Of a stretch of DNA of 64,000 nt, positions 9,701-17,889 are shown piece after piece. Each line of letters starts with the position of its first letter. Within the stretch, counting starts at the first letter, position 1. Made by a program: the position numbers and the translations under genes. The DNA comes from Streptomyces sp. NBC_01428. GTDB lineage: Bacteria; Actinomycetota; Actinomycetes; Streptomycetales; Streptomycetaceae. The stretch is from contig NZ_CP109499.1 of assembly GCF_036231965.1 (NCBI RefSeq), positions 6,138,001 through 6,202,000 of the forward strand, read 5' to 3'. The notes beneath the pieces are model-generated. The model was not told where the DNA came from, did not search any database, and saw nothing but the letters and a program-made list of their open reading frames with translations.

Positions 9701-9948
9701 TCGGCATCGACAGCCGCTACCGCCTCGTCGACGGCACCCTCGTCACCCAGCCCAAGTACGCCTTCTGGCTGGAGGGTTACGAGTGGAACGTGGAGAACCA
9801 CGGCGTCGATCCCGACGTCGAGGTCGTCCAGGCCCCGCAGGACCACGCGGCCGGCCGCGACACCCAGCTCGACGCGGCGATCCGGATCGCGCTCGCCGCA
9901 CTGGAGGAGAACCCGGCCAAGACGGCCCCCGCACTGCCGCCGCTGTGA
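6736..9948 (+). CDS. Tricorn protease homologue (S41-family peptidase)
   Basis: 1070-residue homologue of tricorn, the large peptidase that trims proteasome products into small peptides in Thermoplasma; bacterial forms are common in Streptomyces. The N-terminal two thirds show WD/propeller-like repeats (such as ISPDGTTVAW and FSPDSAWLAW), followed by a tricorn core, a PDZ domain around residues 750-830 and the C-terminal S41 catalytic domain. Residues fitting the known catalytic tetrad are Ser739-His740 (GTSHAY), nucleophile Ser962 (EFSGSDGD) and Glu1020 (VENHGV); the Ser-to-Glu spacing of 58 matches my memory of the archaeal enzyme. It starts at GTG 6736 and has no signal peptide. Confidence 0.93.
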   Translation: MTESAASAYLRFPHLHGELAVFTAEDDIWAAPLDGGGRAWRVSADNAPVNHPRISPDGTTVAWTSTRDGAPEVYAAPLAGGPTRRLTYWGSSRTQVRGWTPDGHVLALSTQGQASLRRSWARAVPLDGGPATLLPYGPVGDVAHGEPGVVLLSAPMGREAAWWKRYRGGTAGKLWIDRDGDGEFVRLHEDLDGNIEYPLRVGDRIAFLSDHEGVGALYSSLADGTDLRRHTPLDAFYARHAATDGTRVVYSTAGELRLLDDLDGAEPRRLDILLGGQRADQQPHPVNAARWFSTAAPDHTGRGSAVSVRGAVHWITHRSGPARALAADPGVRARLPRAFRAEGEEHVVWVTDAEGDDALEFAPATGVAPGATPRRLAAGALGRVLGLAVAPDGSRAAVASHDGRVLLVERETGEVREVDRSEDGEVDGLVFSPDSAWLAWSHPGPRPLRQLRIANTTDLSVTEATPLRFRDYAPAFTLDGKHLAFLSARAFDPVYDEHVFDLAFVGGSRPYLITLAATTPSPFGPQRHGRPFEAPDKDETPDGEGTPSTRIDLDGLADRIVPFPVEAARYSTLRAAKDGLLWLRHPVRGVLGASRANPDDPDPRTELERYDLAQQRIEHLAADADHFTVTGDGKRVLLWTDGKLKVVPSDRRASNDDESDTNITVDLSRVRQTVDPAAEWRQMYDETGRLMRDNFWRPDLGGVDWDAVLDRYRPVLDRVATHDDLVDLLWEVQGELGTSHAYVTPRGGHRGGDGAQGLLGADISRHEDGGWRIDRILPSETSDPDARAPLAAPGVAVRAGDAIVAIGGRPVDPVAGPGPLLVGTAGKPVELTVSPAGGGDPRHAVVVPLADEEPLRYHAWVADRRAYVHERSGGRLGYLHVPDMVGSGWAQLHRDLRIEVAREGLVVDVRENRGGHTSQLVVEKLARRIVGWDLPRGLRPYSYPEDAPRGPVVSVANEFSGSDGDIVNAAIKALGIGPVVGTRTWGGVIGIDSRYRLVDGTLVTQPKYAFWLEGYEWNVENHGVDPDVEVVQAPQDHAAGRDTQLDAAIRIALAALEENPAKTAPALPPL

Positions 9949-10039
9949 CCGGCGGGGCGGGGCGGCCGTGAACCGTCCGTCCCGCCGGGGCGACTAGCAT
10001 GCGCAGGGTAATGACCGGCCGGCGTGAGGAGGCACACGC

Positions 10040-10393
10040 ATGATGGGCGAGCCGCAGGACGACTGCCTGTTCTGCAAGATCGTGGCGGGACAGATCCCGG
10101 CGACGCTGGTGCGCGAGACCGACACGACCGTGGCGTTCCGCGACATCAACCCGCAGGCCCCGACCCACGTCCTGGTCATCCCCAAGGTGCACTACCCGGA
10201 CGCCGCGTCCCTCGCGGCCGCCGAACCCACCGTCGCGGCGGACGTCCTGCGCGACGCCGGCGAGGTCGCGGCCGAGGAGAAGCTGGACAGCTACCGCATC
10301 GTGTTCAACACGGGCAGCGGCGCCGGACAGACCGTCTTCCACGCGCACGCCCACCTCCTGGGCGGCCGCGGACTGCAGTGGCCCCCCGGATAA
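10040..10393 (+). CDS. HIT-family nucleotide-binding protein (Hint/HinT type)
   Basis: 117-residue histidine-triad protein. The N-terminal DCLFCKIVAGQIPA is the usual HinT opening and TVFHAHAHLLGGR carries the HxHxH catalytic triad near residues 104-108. Members hydrolyse purine nucleoside phosphoramidates and aminoacyl-adenylates. TGAGGAGG lies about 9 bases before the first of two tandem ATG codons. The ribonuclease Z-like gene starts 6 bases after its stop, so the two are very likely cotranscribed. Confidence 0.93.
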   Translation: MMGEPQDDCLFCKIVAGQIPATLVRETDTTVAFRDINPQAPTHVLVIPKVHYPDAASLAAAEPTVAADVLRDAGEVAAEEKLDSYRIVFNTGSGAGQTVFHAHAHLLGGRGLQWPPG

Positions 10394-10399
10394 CCGGCC

Positions 10400-11305
10400 T
10401 TGTCCGCACGTGAACTGGTCGTCCTCGGGACCGCAAGCCAGGTCCCGACCCGGCACCGCAACCACAACGGCTACCTGCTCCGCTGGGACGGCGAGGGTCT
10501 CCTCTTCGATCCCGGCGAGGGCACGCAGCGCCAGATGCTGCGGGCCGGCGTCGCCGCGCACGACCTGAACCGCATCTGCGTCACCCACTTCCACGGCGAC
10601 CACGCCCTCGGCCTGCCCGGCGTGATCCAGCGCGTCAACCTGGACCGCGTCCCGCACGAGGTGACCGCCCACTACCCGCTCTCCGGACAGCACTTCTTCG
10701 AGCGGCTGCGCCACTCCACCGCCTATCGCGAGACCGTCGGGATCACCGAGGCACCGGTCGCGGACGACGGAGTCCTCGCCACGACCCCCGCGTACACGCT
10801 GGAGGCCCGCAGGCTCTCGCACCCCGTCGAGTCCTTCGGCTACCGCCTCGTCGAACCGGACGGCCGGCGCATGCTGCCCGAGCGGCTCGCCGAACACGGC
10901 ATCAAGGGCCCCGACGTCGGGGTGCTGCACCGCGAGGGCACGCTGCGCGGCGTCTCCCTCGACGACGTCAGCGAGGTGCGGCGCGGCCAGCGGTTCGCGT
11001 TCGTCATGGACACCCGGCTCTGCGAGGGCGTGGACGCGCTGGCCGAGGACTGCGACCTGCTCGTCATCGAGTCGACGTTCCTCGACGGCGACCACCAGCT
11101 CGCCTCGGACCACGGGCACCTGACCGCCGGCCAGGCGGGCCGGGTCGCCAAGCAGGCGGGCGTCCGGCATCTCGTGCTCACCCACTTCAGCCAGCGCTAC
11201 TCCGACCCCGCCGCCTTCGAGCACGAGGCCCGCGCGGCGGGCTTCGACGGCGAACTGACGGTGGCCCACGACCTCGTGAGGGTCCCGGTCCCGAAACGCC
11301 GGTGA
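10400..11305 (+). CDS. rnz: Ribonuclease Z-like MBL-fold hydrolase
   Basis: 301-residue metallo-beta-lactamase-fold protein of the tRNase Z group. Motifs are VTHFHGDHALGLPG (HxHxDH, around residue 62), LVIESTFL and LTHFSQRYSD, the last carrying the C-terminal His typical of RNase Z. RNase Z processes the 3' ends of tRNA precursors using two zinc ions. The start appears to be TTG at 10400, 4 bases after the HIT stop; no ATG or GTG lies near the conserved N-terminus (RELVVLGTASQVPT). The name is by family; a related MBL phosphodiesterase cannot be excluded. Confidence 0.85.
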   Translation: MSARELVVLGTASQVPTRHRNHNGYLLRWDGEGLLFDPGEGTQRQMLRAGVAAHDLNRICVTHFHGDHALGLPGVIQRVNLDRVPHEVTAHYPLSGQHFFERLRHSTAYRETVGITEAPVADDGVLATTPAYTLEARRLSHPVESFGYRLVEPDGRRMLPERLAEHGIKGPDVGVLHREGTLRGVSLDDVSEVRRGQRFAFVMDTRLCEGVDALAEDCDLLVIESTFLDGDHQLASDHGHLTAGQAGRVAKQAGVRHLVLTHFSQRYSDPAAFEHEARAAGFDGELTVAHDLVRVPVPKRR

Positions 11306-11415
11306 CACCCGGCGCCGGGAAGGTGCCGGCCGGCCCTTGCGTCGGCCGGACCCGTGCCCGGTGCCGGGAAGGTGCCGGTTTCGGACTGTCCGGGATCCGA
11401 CCGTACGATGCTTCG

Positions 11416-12408
11416 ATGTCCCTCCCCAAGGCTGAACTGCACCTCCACATCGAAGGCACCCTCGAACCCGAGCTGGCCTTCGCGCTCGCCGCCCGCAACG
11501 GCGTGACCCTGCCGTACGCCGACACCGAGGACCTGCGCACGGCGTATCTCTTCGACGACCTCCAGTCGTTCCTGAACCTGTACTACGAGCTCATGGCCGT
11601 GCTGCGGACCGAGCAGGACTTCGCCGACCTGGCCGACGCCTATCTCGCCCGGGCCGCCGCGCAGGGCGTGCGGCACGCCGAGATCTTCTTCGACCCGCAG
11701 GCGCACATCGCCCGGGGCGTGTCCATGGGGACGGTCGTCGAGGGGCTGTGGCGGGCGCTCGGGCGCAGCGAGGAGACCCACGGCGTCTCCACCCAGCTGA
11801 TCATGTGCTTCCTGCGCGACGAGTCCGCCGAGTCCGCCATGGACACCCTGGAGGCCGCGAAGCCCCACCTCGACCGGATCGTCGGCATCGGCCTCGACTC
11901 CGCCGAGGTCGGCCACCCGCCGGTCAAGTTCCGCGCCGTGTACGAGGCCGCCGCCGCGCTCGGTCTGCGGCGCGTCGCGCACGCGGGCGAGGAGGGCCCG
12001 CCCGCCTACATCACCGAGGCCCTGGACGTCCTCGGCGTCGAGCGCATCGACCACGGGCTGCGCTGCATGGAGGACCCCGAGCTGGTCGAACGGCTCGTCC
12101 GGGACCGGGTGCCGCTGACGCTGTGCCCGCTGTCGAACGTACGGCTGCGCGCCGTGGACGTGCTGGCCGAGCACCCGCTGCCCGCCATGCTGGACGCCGG
12201 CCTGCTCTGCACGGTCAACTCCGACGACCCCGCCTACTTCGGCGGCTACGCCGGTGACACCTTCCGTGCCGTGCGCGAGGCCCTGGGACTCGGCCCCGAG
12301 CGGCTGCGGGAACTGGCGCGCAACTCCTTCGAGGCGTCCTTCCTGGAGCACGACGAGGAGCGGCGCGCCCGCTACATCGCCGAGGTGGAGGCGTACGAGT
12401 TCTCGTGA
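11416..12408 (+). CDS. Adenine/adenosine deaminase
   Basis: 330-residue zinc-dependent amidohydrolase. PKAELHLHIEGTLEPE supplies the first metal-binding His pair and the substrate Gly, VAHAGE the third His and catalytic Glu, IDHGLR the next His and NSDDPAYFGG the metal-binding Asp pair. The signatures LHLHIEGTLEPEL and DDPAYFGGY resemble the adenine deaminase type 2 branch more than canonical adenosine deaminase, so adenine to hypoxanthine conversion is possible; this is memory-based. ATG 11416 has no strong ribosome binding site. The 110 bases upstream contain two copies of GCCGGGAAGGTGCCGG, possibly regulatory. Confidence 0.9.
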   Translation: MSLPKAELHLHIEGTLEPELAFALAARNGVTLPYADTEDLRTAYLFDDLQSFLNLYYELMAVLRTEQDFADLADAYLARAAAQGVRHAEIFFDPQAHIARGVSMGTVVEGLWRALGRSEETHGVSTQLIMCFLRDESAESAMDTLEAAKPHLDRIVGIGLDSAEVGHPPVKFRAVYEAAAALGLRRVAHAGEEGPPAYITEALDVLGVERIDHGLRCMEDPELVERLVRDRVPLTLCPLSNVRLRAVDVLAEHPLPAMLDAGLLCTVNSDDPAYFGGYAGDTFRAVREALGLGPERLRELARNSFEASFLEHDEERRARYIAEVEAYEFS

Positions 12409-12419
12409 CGGGGGCGGGA

Positions 12420-12446
12420 GCCCGGCCGGGCGTTCCCCGGCCGGGC
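12420..12446. terminator. Bidirectional stem-loop between convergent genes
   Basis: GCCCGGCCGGG (12420-12430) and CCCGGCCGGGC (12436-12446) form a perfect 11-bp stem with a 5-base loop between the deaminase gene and the convergent MFS gene. Confidence 0.7.
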
Positions 12447-12472
12447 CTCGCGCGCCTTCCGCTCCGGACGCG

Positions 12473-13933
12473 TCACACGCCTTCCGCCGCGGACGCCGCC
12501 GTCGCCGCTCCGGCGTGCCGGGGGCCGGCCGTGCCGTACGCCTCCCGTGGGGCGGGCACGGCGTCCAGCGGGCTCCCGGCGACCGGGATCTCGACGACCG
12601 GCAGACGCGCGAACGGGTCCTCGGCGGACGGGCTGTCCGCGAGAAGGTCCGCCAGGCCCGCGACGTCCGCGCCCGTGACCTGCCCGGCCGCGCTCTCCAC
12701 GGCCGCCGTCTCCGGTACGGGAATGTCGACGACCGGGATCTCGACGACCGGGATCTCGGCGAGCGGGATCTCGGCGAGCGGGATCTCCACGACGGGGATC
12801 TCCACGACCTGGCTGCGGCGCGGGCGCCGGGCGACCAGGGTCATCGGGACGGTGACCAGCAGCAGGCCGGCCGCGAGGACCAGGCCCATCGCCGGATAGC
12901 CCGCCCGCGCCGACAGCAGGCTGCCGGTGAGCGGCCCGCACGCCGTACCGAGCGAGGACGCGGAGCCGACGAGGACCGCCCACCGGCCGCGCCGGTCCAT
13001 CGACGCGGCGAGCCCGATCACGTACGACAGGACCACCGGGTACAGCGTGTTCCAGGCGATCTCACCCGTCGCGAACGACGTCAGGTCGGACGCCGCCGCG
13101 CTCAGCGCGATGCAGCCGGCGATCAGCACCGTGCCCAGGCCGATCGGCAGTGCCCCGCCGAGCCGCGGTCCGAGGACCCCCGCGCACACGACGCCGAGGA
13201 GTCCCGCCCCCAGTGCCACCGCGAACACCGCGCCGACGGTCACCTCGCCGAGCCCCGCCTGCGTGAGCCCGATCCGGCCGCTCACCCCCCACAGGGAGTT
13301 CTGCGCGAGCGACCAGAAGAGCATCGCCGCCGCGAGCAGCAGGCCGGAGCGGCGGTACGGCAGCGGGCCGGCCGGGCGCACGGTCCGCGTCGCCGCGGAG
13401 CGGGCCGGCAGACGGCCCGTCAGCGGCAGGACGAGCAGCGCCGTGACGGCGATCGCGGCCAGGGGGACGCCGTGCGCCGGGCCCAGGTGCGGGATCGTCA
13501 GATACAGCGCGCCCGCGAGGGCGGAGACGCCGAGCAGACCCGTGGTGGTGACGCGGTGCGGGTCGCGGCGGCCGGCGATCCCGGTCGCGGCGACCGTGGT
13601 GGCCGTACCGGAGCCGAATCCGCCGACGACCGCGCCGGCCACGACGAGGGGGAGCGCGGTCGACAGCGCGGCGGTGCCGTAGCCGGCGACCGCGAGGAGC
13701 AGCCCGGCGCGGGCGAGCCGGCGGGGGCCGAAACGGTCGACGCGGGAAGCGAGCAGGAAGCCGGCCGAGGCCGAACTCAGCAGCAGGACACTGCCGATGG
13801 CTCCGGCCTGGGTCGCCGACAGCGGGAGTCCCGCGTCGAGGCGGCCGACGGTGGTGGGGAGGAGATACGCGGCGAGGTACCCGGCCGTGAAAAGGGCGAC
13901 GAGTGGCCAGGGCGTGGTGGTGCGGGCGGACAC
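12473..13933 (-). CDS. MFS transporter with VVEIP-repeat cytoplasmic tail
   Basis: About 486 residues. The first 370 or so form a 12-helix major facilitator protein (PWPLVALFTAGYLAAYLLP at the N-terminus; DRFGPRRLARAG is the loop 2-3 motif). Instead of ending after the last helix it carries about 110 extra residues: a basic hinge (ARRPRRS), then pentapeptide repeats VVEIP/LAEIP, an acidic Ala-rich stretch and one more VVEIP near the end. GTG 13933 is preferred because it directly precedes the transporter domain; a TTG at 14014 would add 27 residues. Substrate unknown. It converges with the deaminase gene. Confidence 0.75.
   Translation of the reverse strand: MSARTTTPWPLVALFTAGYLAAYLLPTTVGRLDAGLPLSATQAGAIGSVLLLSSASAGFLLASRVDRFGPRRLARAGLLLAVAGYGTAALSTALPLVVAGAVVGGFGSGTATTVAATGIAGRRDPHRVTTTGLLGVSALAGALYLTIPHLGPAHGVPLAAIAVTALLVLPLTGRLPARSAATRTVRPAGPLPYRRSGLLLAAAMLFWSLAQNSLWGVSGRIGLTQAGLGEVTVGAVFAVALGAGLLGVVCAGVLGPRLGGALPIGLGTVLIAGCIALSAAASDLTSFATGEIAWNTLYPVVLSYVIGLAASMDRRGRWAVLVGSASSLGTACGPLTGSLLSARAGYPAMGLVLAAGLLLVTVPMTLVARRPRRSQVVEIPVVEIPLAEIPLAEIPVVEIPVVDIPVPETAAVESAAGQVTGADVAGLADLLADSPSAEDPFARLPVVEIPVAGSPLDAVPAPREAYGTAGPRHAGAATAASAAEGV
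12719..12808. repeat. Six 15-bp tandem units coding VVEIP-type repeats
   Basis: Six consecutive 15-base units, consensus CGGGATCTCGACGAC with variants, lie in frame inside the 3' part of the MFS gene and encode VVEIP, VVEIP, LAEIP, LAEIP, VVEIP and VVDIP on the minus strand. An isolated seventh copy lies near 12581-12600. Because the unit is a multiple of three, copy number could change without breaking the frame. Confidence 0.85.
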
Positions 13934-14481
13934 GGGCGTTCCCAGGGCATGCGAAAGGAGCGGCTCAAGAAGGGGGATGGGGCGGCTGTCGACGGACAGG
14001 AACGCGCGGGGCAATTTGTATCAAGGCGATGGCACCTCGAAAAAGGCGGGAGGGTGTGATCTGGAGCACCTTCTGTTTGGGGAGGGGAGCCGGGGGTAGA
14101 TGGCCCGCCATTTCCCGGGGCCGTCGAGGACGTGGAGGCCCTCCCCGCGCACGGGGAGACGGTGTTCCCGCAGGTGGGGGAGCAAGCCCCACGGCATGGC
14201 CGGACGCCGTCACCGGACCCGTGGAGGCCGGCCGCCCACACCGGGAGGGCCCGCCGGACTGCCCCGCCGCCGCACGGGCAGGAGCCCACGAGGGCTCCGC
14301 GCCGAAGACGGTCCCGCGCCGGACGGCCCTCACGTGCGACACCCGCCGGACCCGCGGCACCGACGCCGGCCACCAGGACGGCGGCCCGCACCGACCACGG
14401 CGACGCCCCGGCGTGACCCACGGCCCGGACGGCGGGTGTGGTGCACACTGGCCAGATCCGTACCACCCCAGGGAGCACACC
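13934..14481. other. Intergenic region between divergent MFS and kinase genes
   Basis: About 550 bases with no supported gene; the open frames here are unbroken only because of GC bias. GTGGGG (14174-14179) and CCCCAC (14187-14192) can pair, and GTGTG/CACAC (14436-14448) is a short palindrome about 35 bases before the kinase start. Its CACACT could serve as a -10 box. Nothing else recognisable. Confidence 0.5.
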
Positions 14482-15597
14482 GTGATCGCGTCCAACGGCG
14501 AAGGACCGTTCGTCCAGGCACATGTGGACCCGCTCGCCGGGCTGCGCACGCCGCAGGACCCGCCCTGGGACGTCTACCTCACCGGCACCGTCTTCCTGGA
14601 CATCATCTTCACCGGCCTCGACTCCGCCCCCGTGCGCGGCACCGAGTCCTGGGCGCGCGGCATGGGTTCGAGCCCCGGCGGGGTCGCGAACATGGCCACC
14701 GCCCTCGCCCGCCTCGGCCTGCGCACCTCCCTGGCCGCGGCCTTCGGGGACGACCACTACGGCGAGTACTGCTGGGACGCCCTGGAACAGGGCGAGGGCA
14801 TCGACCTGTCCGCCTCCCGGACCGTGCCCGACTGGCACTCCCCGGTCACCGTGTCCATGGCCTACGAGGGCGAACGGACCATGGTCAGCCACGGCCACGA
14901 GCCGCCACCCGTGGAAGCGGCAGCCGCCCCCGACCGCCCGCCCCGCGCACGGGCCGCCGTCGCCTCCCTCACCCCCGGCGTCCGCGACCCCTGGATCGCC
15001 CAGGCCGCGAGCCGCGGCACCCGGATCTTCGCCGACGTCGGCTGGGACGACACCGGCCGCTGGGACCTCGCCGGCCTCGCCGACCTCGCCCACTGCGAGG
15101 CGTTCCTGCCCAACGCCGAGGAGGCCATGCGCTACACCGGCGCCGACTGCCCCCGCGCCGCGGCCCACGCGCTCGCCGAACACGTACCGCTCGCGGTCGT
15201 CACCCTCGGCTCCGAGGGCGCCTACGCCGTCGACGGCCGCACCGGCGACAGCGCGGCCGTCCCCGCCATCGCCGTCGAGGCACTCGACCCCACCGGCGCC
15301 GGAGACGTCTTCGTCGCCGGATTCGTCATGGGCACCCTCGCCGACTGGCCCCTCGCCGACCGCCTCGCCTTCGCCGGCCTCACCGCCGCGCTCTCCGTCC
15401 AGGACTTCGGCGGCTCCCTCTCCGCGCCCGGCTGGTCGGAGATCGCCGCCTGGTGGCGCCGCGTCCAGTCCGTCGACGACCAGGATCCGACGGCGCTGCG
15501 CCGGTACGCCTTCCTGGAAGGACTGCTGCCCGCGGTCACCCGCCCCTGGCCGCTGCGCCGCGCGGTGCCGACGATCGGCTTCGGCCGCTCGGTGTGA
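14482..15597 (+). CDS. PfkB-family carbohydrate kinase
   Basis: 371-residue ribokinase-like sugar kinase. Motifs are SSPGGVANMATALARLG (first PfkB signature, around residue 70), FGDDHYGEY, FLPNAEEAMRYTG and the second signature LDPTGAGDVFVAGF (around 270), which contains the catalytic Asp and anion-hole Gly residues. GTG 14482 follows AGGGAG. The family phosphorylates fructose-phosphates, ribose, 2-keto-3-deoxygluconate, adenosine and others; the sequence does not show which. It stands alone, with no adjacent transporter or sugar regulator. Confidence 0.88.
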   Translation: MIASNGEGPFVQAHVDPLAGLRTPQDPPWDVYLTGTVFLDIIFTGLDSAPVRGTESWARGMGSSPGGVANMATALARLGLRTSLAAAFGDDHYGEYCWDALEQGEGIDLSASRTVPDWHSPVTVSMAYEGERTMVSHGHEPPPVEAAAAPDRPPRARAAVASLTPGVRDPWIAQAASRGTRIFADVGWDDTGRWDLAGLADLAHCEAFLPNAEEAMRYTGADCPRAAAHALAEHVPLAVVTLGSEGAYAVDGRTGDSAAVPAIAVEALDPTGAGDVFVAGFVMGTLADWPLADRLAFAGLTAALSVQDFGGSLSAPGWSEIAAWWRRVQSVDDQDPTALRRYAFLEGLLPAVTRPWPLRRAVPTIGFGRSV

Positions 15598-15729
15598 GGT
15601 CACGACCGCGTGACGTGAGGAAAAGCCCTACGGCTCTGTCAGCGCCGCGACGTACGCTGGGAGACGCAACGCTGCCCGTGTGGCAAGCGTGCCGACCGAG
15701 GAGGATACGCAGGCCTACAGAGCCGGCCC

Positions 15730-17877
15730 ATGACTCAGACACCCACAGCTCACGGCCCCGCCCAGGGGCAGGCGCGCGCGCACTTCACCGTCCCGGCCAA
15801 GCACCCCATGGTGACCGTTCTGGGGTCCGGAGACTCGCTGCTGCGCGTGATCGAGACGGCCTTCCCGGCGGCCGACATCCATGTCCGGGGCAACGAGATC
15901 AGTGCGGTCGGCGACGCCGGTGAAGTCGCTCTCGTCCAGCGCCTGTTCGACGAGATGATGCTGGTGCTCCGCACCGGGCAGCCCATGACGGAGGACGCAG
16001 TGGAACGCTCGATCGCCATGCTGAGGGCGAGCGAGAACGGGGAGGGCGACGGCCAGGAGACACCGGCCGAAGTGCTCACGCAGAACATCCTGTCCTCGCG
16101 AGGCCGCACCATCCGCCCCAAGACGCTCAACCAGAAGCGCTACGTCGACGCCATCGACAAGCACACCATCGTGTTCGGCATCGGCCCCGCCGGCACGGGC
16201 AAGACCTACCTCGCCATGGCCAAGGCCGTCCAGGCCCTGCAGTCCAAGCAGGTCAACCGCATCATCCTGACCCGCCCCGCGGTCGAGGCCGGCGAGCGCC
16301 TCGGCTTCCTCCCGGGCACGCTCTACGAGAAGATCGACCCCTACCTGCGCCCGCTGTACGACGCGCTGCACGACATGCTCGACCCCGACTCCATCCCGAA
16401 ACTGATGGCCTCGGGCACGATCGAGGTGGCACCGCTGGCATACATGCGCGGCCGGGCCCAGCCGCTCTTCACGAACGTACTGACACCGGAAGGCTGGCGC
16501 CCCATCGGCGACCTTCAGGTGGGCGACCTGGTCATCGGATCGAACGGAGAACCCACCCCGGTTCTCGGCGTCTATCCGCAGGGCGAGAAGGACGTCTACC
16601 GGGTCGCCGCCCAGGACGGCTCCTGGACGCTGGCCTGCGGCGAGCATCTGTGGACAGTACGGACGCGCGACGACAGGCGTCGTGACAAGCCGTGGCGCGT
16701 CCTGGAGACACAGGAGATGATCGGCAACCTGCGGGCGGCACACGCTCGCCGGTACGAGCTGCCGATGCTCACGGCCGCGGTCAGCATGCCCGAGCGTGAG
16801 GTTCCCATGGACCCCTACGCGCTGGGCCTTCTTCTCGGAGACGGCTGCCTCACCGGCTCGACCACGCCTTCGTTCGCTTCGGAGGACCGAGAGCTGGTGG
16901 AGGCGCTGGACGCAGCACTTCCCGGGGTCACCCTCCGGCACCGGGGCGGCCCGGACTACACGCTCAACCGGATCAAGAGCCCGGGCGACGTGGTCACCCT
17001 GGAGAACCCGGTCACGCGGATCCTGCGTGAGCTGGACCTGCTCCGGACGCGCTCGCACTCCAAATTCGTGCCCGACGACTACCTGCACAACTCGGCCGAG
17101 GTGCGTCTGGGGGTCCTCCAAGGGCTCCTGGACTCGGACGGTGGTCCGGTCACGCAGGAGGACCGCACGTGCCGGATCCAGTACACGACGACCTCGATCC
17201 TGCTCCGCGACGACGTGATCTCCCTCGTGCGGTCGCTGGGCGGCGTCGCGTACACCCGTCGACGGGCGGCAGAAGGCCGCAAGCCCGGAAGGGCCCATGG
17301 CCGTGACGTGCGTTTCAATCACGACGCGCACATCGTCGACATCCGCCTCCCCGAAGGCATCGAGCCCTTCCGCCTCGCCCGCAAGCGCGACAAGTACCAG
17401 GAGGCCGGCGGCGGCGGACGCCCGATGCGGTTCATCGACAGCATCGAGCCCGCGGGCAGGGAGGAGACGGTCTGTATCCAGGTAGCAGCCGAGGACTCGC
17501 TGTACGTCACGCAGGACTACCTGCTGACGCACAACACCCTCAACGACGCCTTCATCATCCTGGACGAGGCCCAGAACACGAGCCCCGAGCAGATGAAGAT
17601 GTTCCTCACCCGGCTCGGCTTCGAGTCGAAGATCGTGATCACCGGTGACGTGACGCAGGTCGACCTGCCGAGCGGCACCAAGTCGGGTCTGCGGCAGGTC
17701 CAGGACATCCTGGAAGGCCTCGACGACGTGCACTTCTCACGGCTCACGTCCCAGGATGTCGTCCGGCACAAGCTGGTCGGCCGTATCGTCGACGCGTACG
17801 AGAAGTACGACAGCGAGAACGGCACCGAGAACGGCACGCACAAGGGCCGCGGCAACGCCGGACACAAGGGGAAGTAG
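15730..17877 (+). CDS. phoH: PhoH-family ATPase interrupted by an intein
   Basis: 715-residue precursor. Residues 1-242 and 603-715 together make a normal PhoH-like ATPase of about 355 residues: an N-terminal KH-like region, Walker A GPAGTGKT at 152-159, RPAVEAGERLGFLPG, then after the insertion Walker B-type FIILDEAQNTSPEQ and TGDVTQVDLP. Residues 243-602 are an intein inserted at YMRGR/TLNDAF, inside the conserved core, so ATPase activity should need splicing. PhoH proteins are linked to RNA metabolism and often, as here, precede ybeY. ATG 15730 was kept as the start; the upstream GAGGAGG lies about 25 bases away. Confidence 0.95.
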   Translation: MTQTPTAHGPAQGQARAHFTVPAKHPMVTVLGSGDSLLRVIETAFPAADIHVRGNEISAVGDAGEVALVQRLFDEMMLVLRTGQPMTEDAVERSIAMLRASENGEGDGQETPAEVLTQNILSSRGRTIRPKTLNQKRYVDAIDKHTIVFGIGPAGTGKTYLAMAKAVQALQSKQVNRIILTRPAVEAGERLGFLPGTLYEKIDPYLRPLYDALHDMLDPDSIPKLMASGTIEVAPLAYMRGRAQPLFTNVLTPEGWRPIGDLQVGDLVIGSNGEPTPVLGVYPQGEKDVYRVAAQDGSWTLACGEHLWTVRTRDDRRRDKPWRVLETQEMIGNLRAAHARRYELPMLTAAVSMPEREVPMDPYALGLLLGDGCLTGSTTPSFASEDRELVEALDAALPGVTLRHRGGPDYTLNRIKSPGDVVTLENPVTRILRELDLLRTRSHSKFVPDDYLHNSAEVRLGVLQGLLDSDGGPVTQEDRTCRIQYTTTSILLRDDVISLVRSLGGVAYTRRRAAEGRKPGRAHGRDVRFNHDAHIVDIRLPEGIEPFRLARKRDKYQEAGGGGRPMRFIDSIEPAGREETVCIQVAAEDSLYVTQDYLLTHNTLNDAFIILDEAQNTSPEQMKMFLTRLGFESKIVITGDVTQVDLPSGTKSGLRQVQDILEGLDDVHFSRLTSQDVVRHKLVGRIVDAYEKYDSENGTENGTHKGRGNAGHKGK
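16456..17535 (+). mobile_element. Class 3-type intein with LAGLIDADG endonuclease in PhoH
   Basis: 360-residue in-frame insertion, Ala243 to Asn602 of the precursor. It starts with Ala (AQPLFTNVLTPEGW) rather than Cys or Ser and ends LLTHN before Thr603. Block B reads ACGEHLW, with His306 and Trp308 but Cys303 where Thr is usual. Block F reads ETVCIQV, with Cys582, and Thr600 precedes the penultimate His. This Trp/Cys/Thr set is the signature of class 3 inteins, which use the block F Cys as first nucleophile. Two dodecapeptide motifs, ALGLLLGDG (364-372) and LGVLQGLLDSDG (460-471), mark a homing endonuclease that looks intact. Confidence 0.92.
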
Positions 17878-17889
17878 ACCAGCACGACC

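Noticed and set aside
6604..9846. 1080-codon open frame antisense to the tricorn gene
   Set aside because: It is the mirror of a GC-rich gene, has Val/Gly/Ala-rich low-complexity sequence and no motifs; the plus strand encodes intact tricorn catalytic residues.
12473..14014. TTG at 14014 as MFS start
   Set aside because: No ribosome binding site precedes it and the extra 27 residues do not extend the transporter domain; GTG 13933 is nearer the first helix.
16456..16700. Reading the phoH insertion as a class 1 intein
   Set aside because: The first residue is Ala and no Cys or Ser lies at a plausible boundary; the block F Cys and WCT triplet fit class 3 better.
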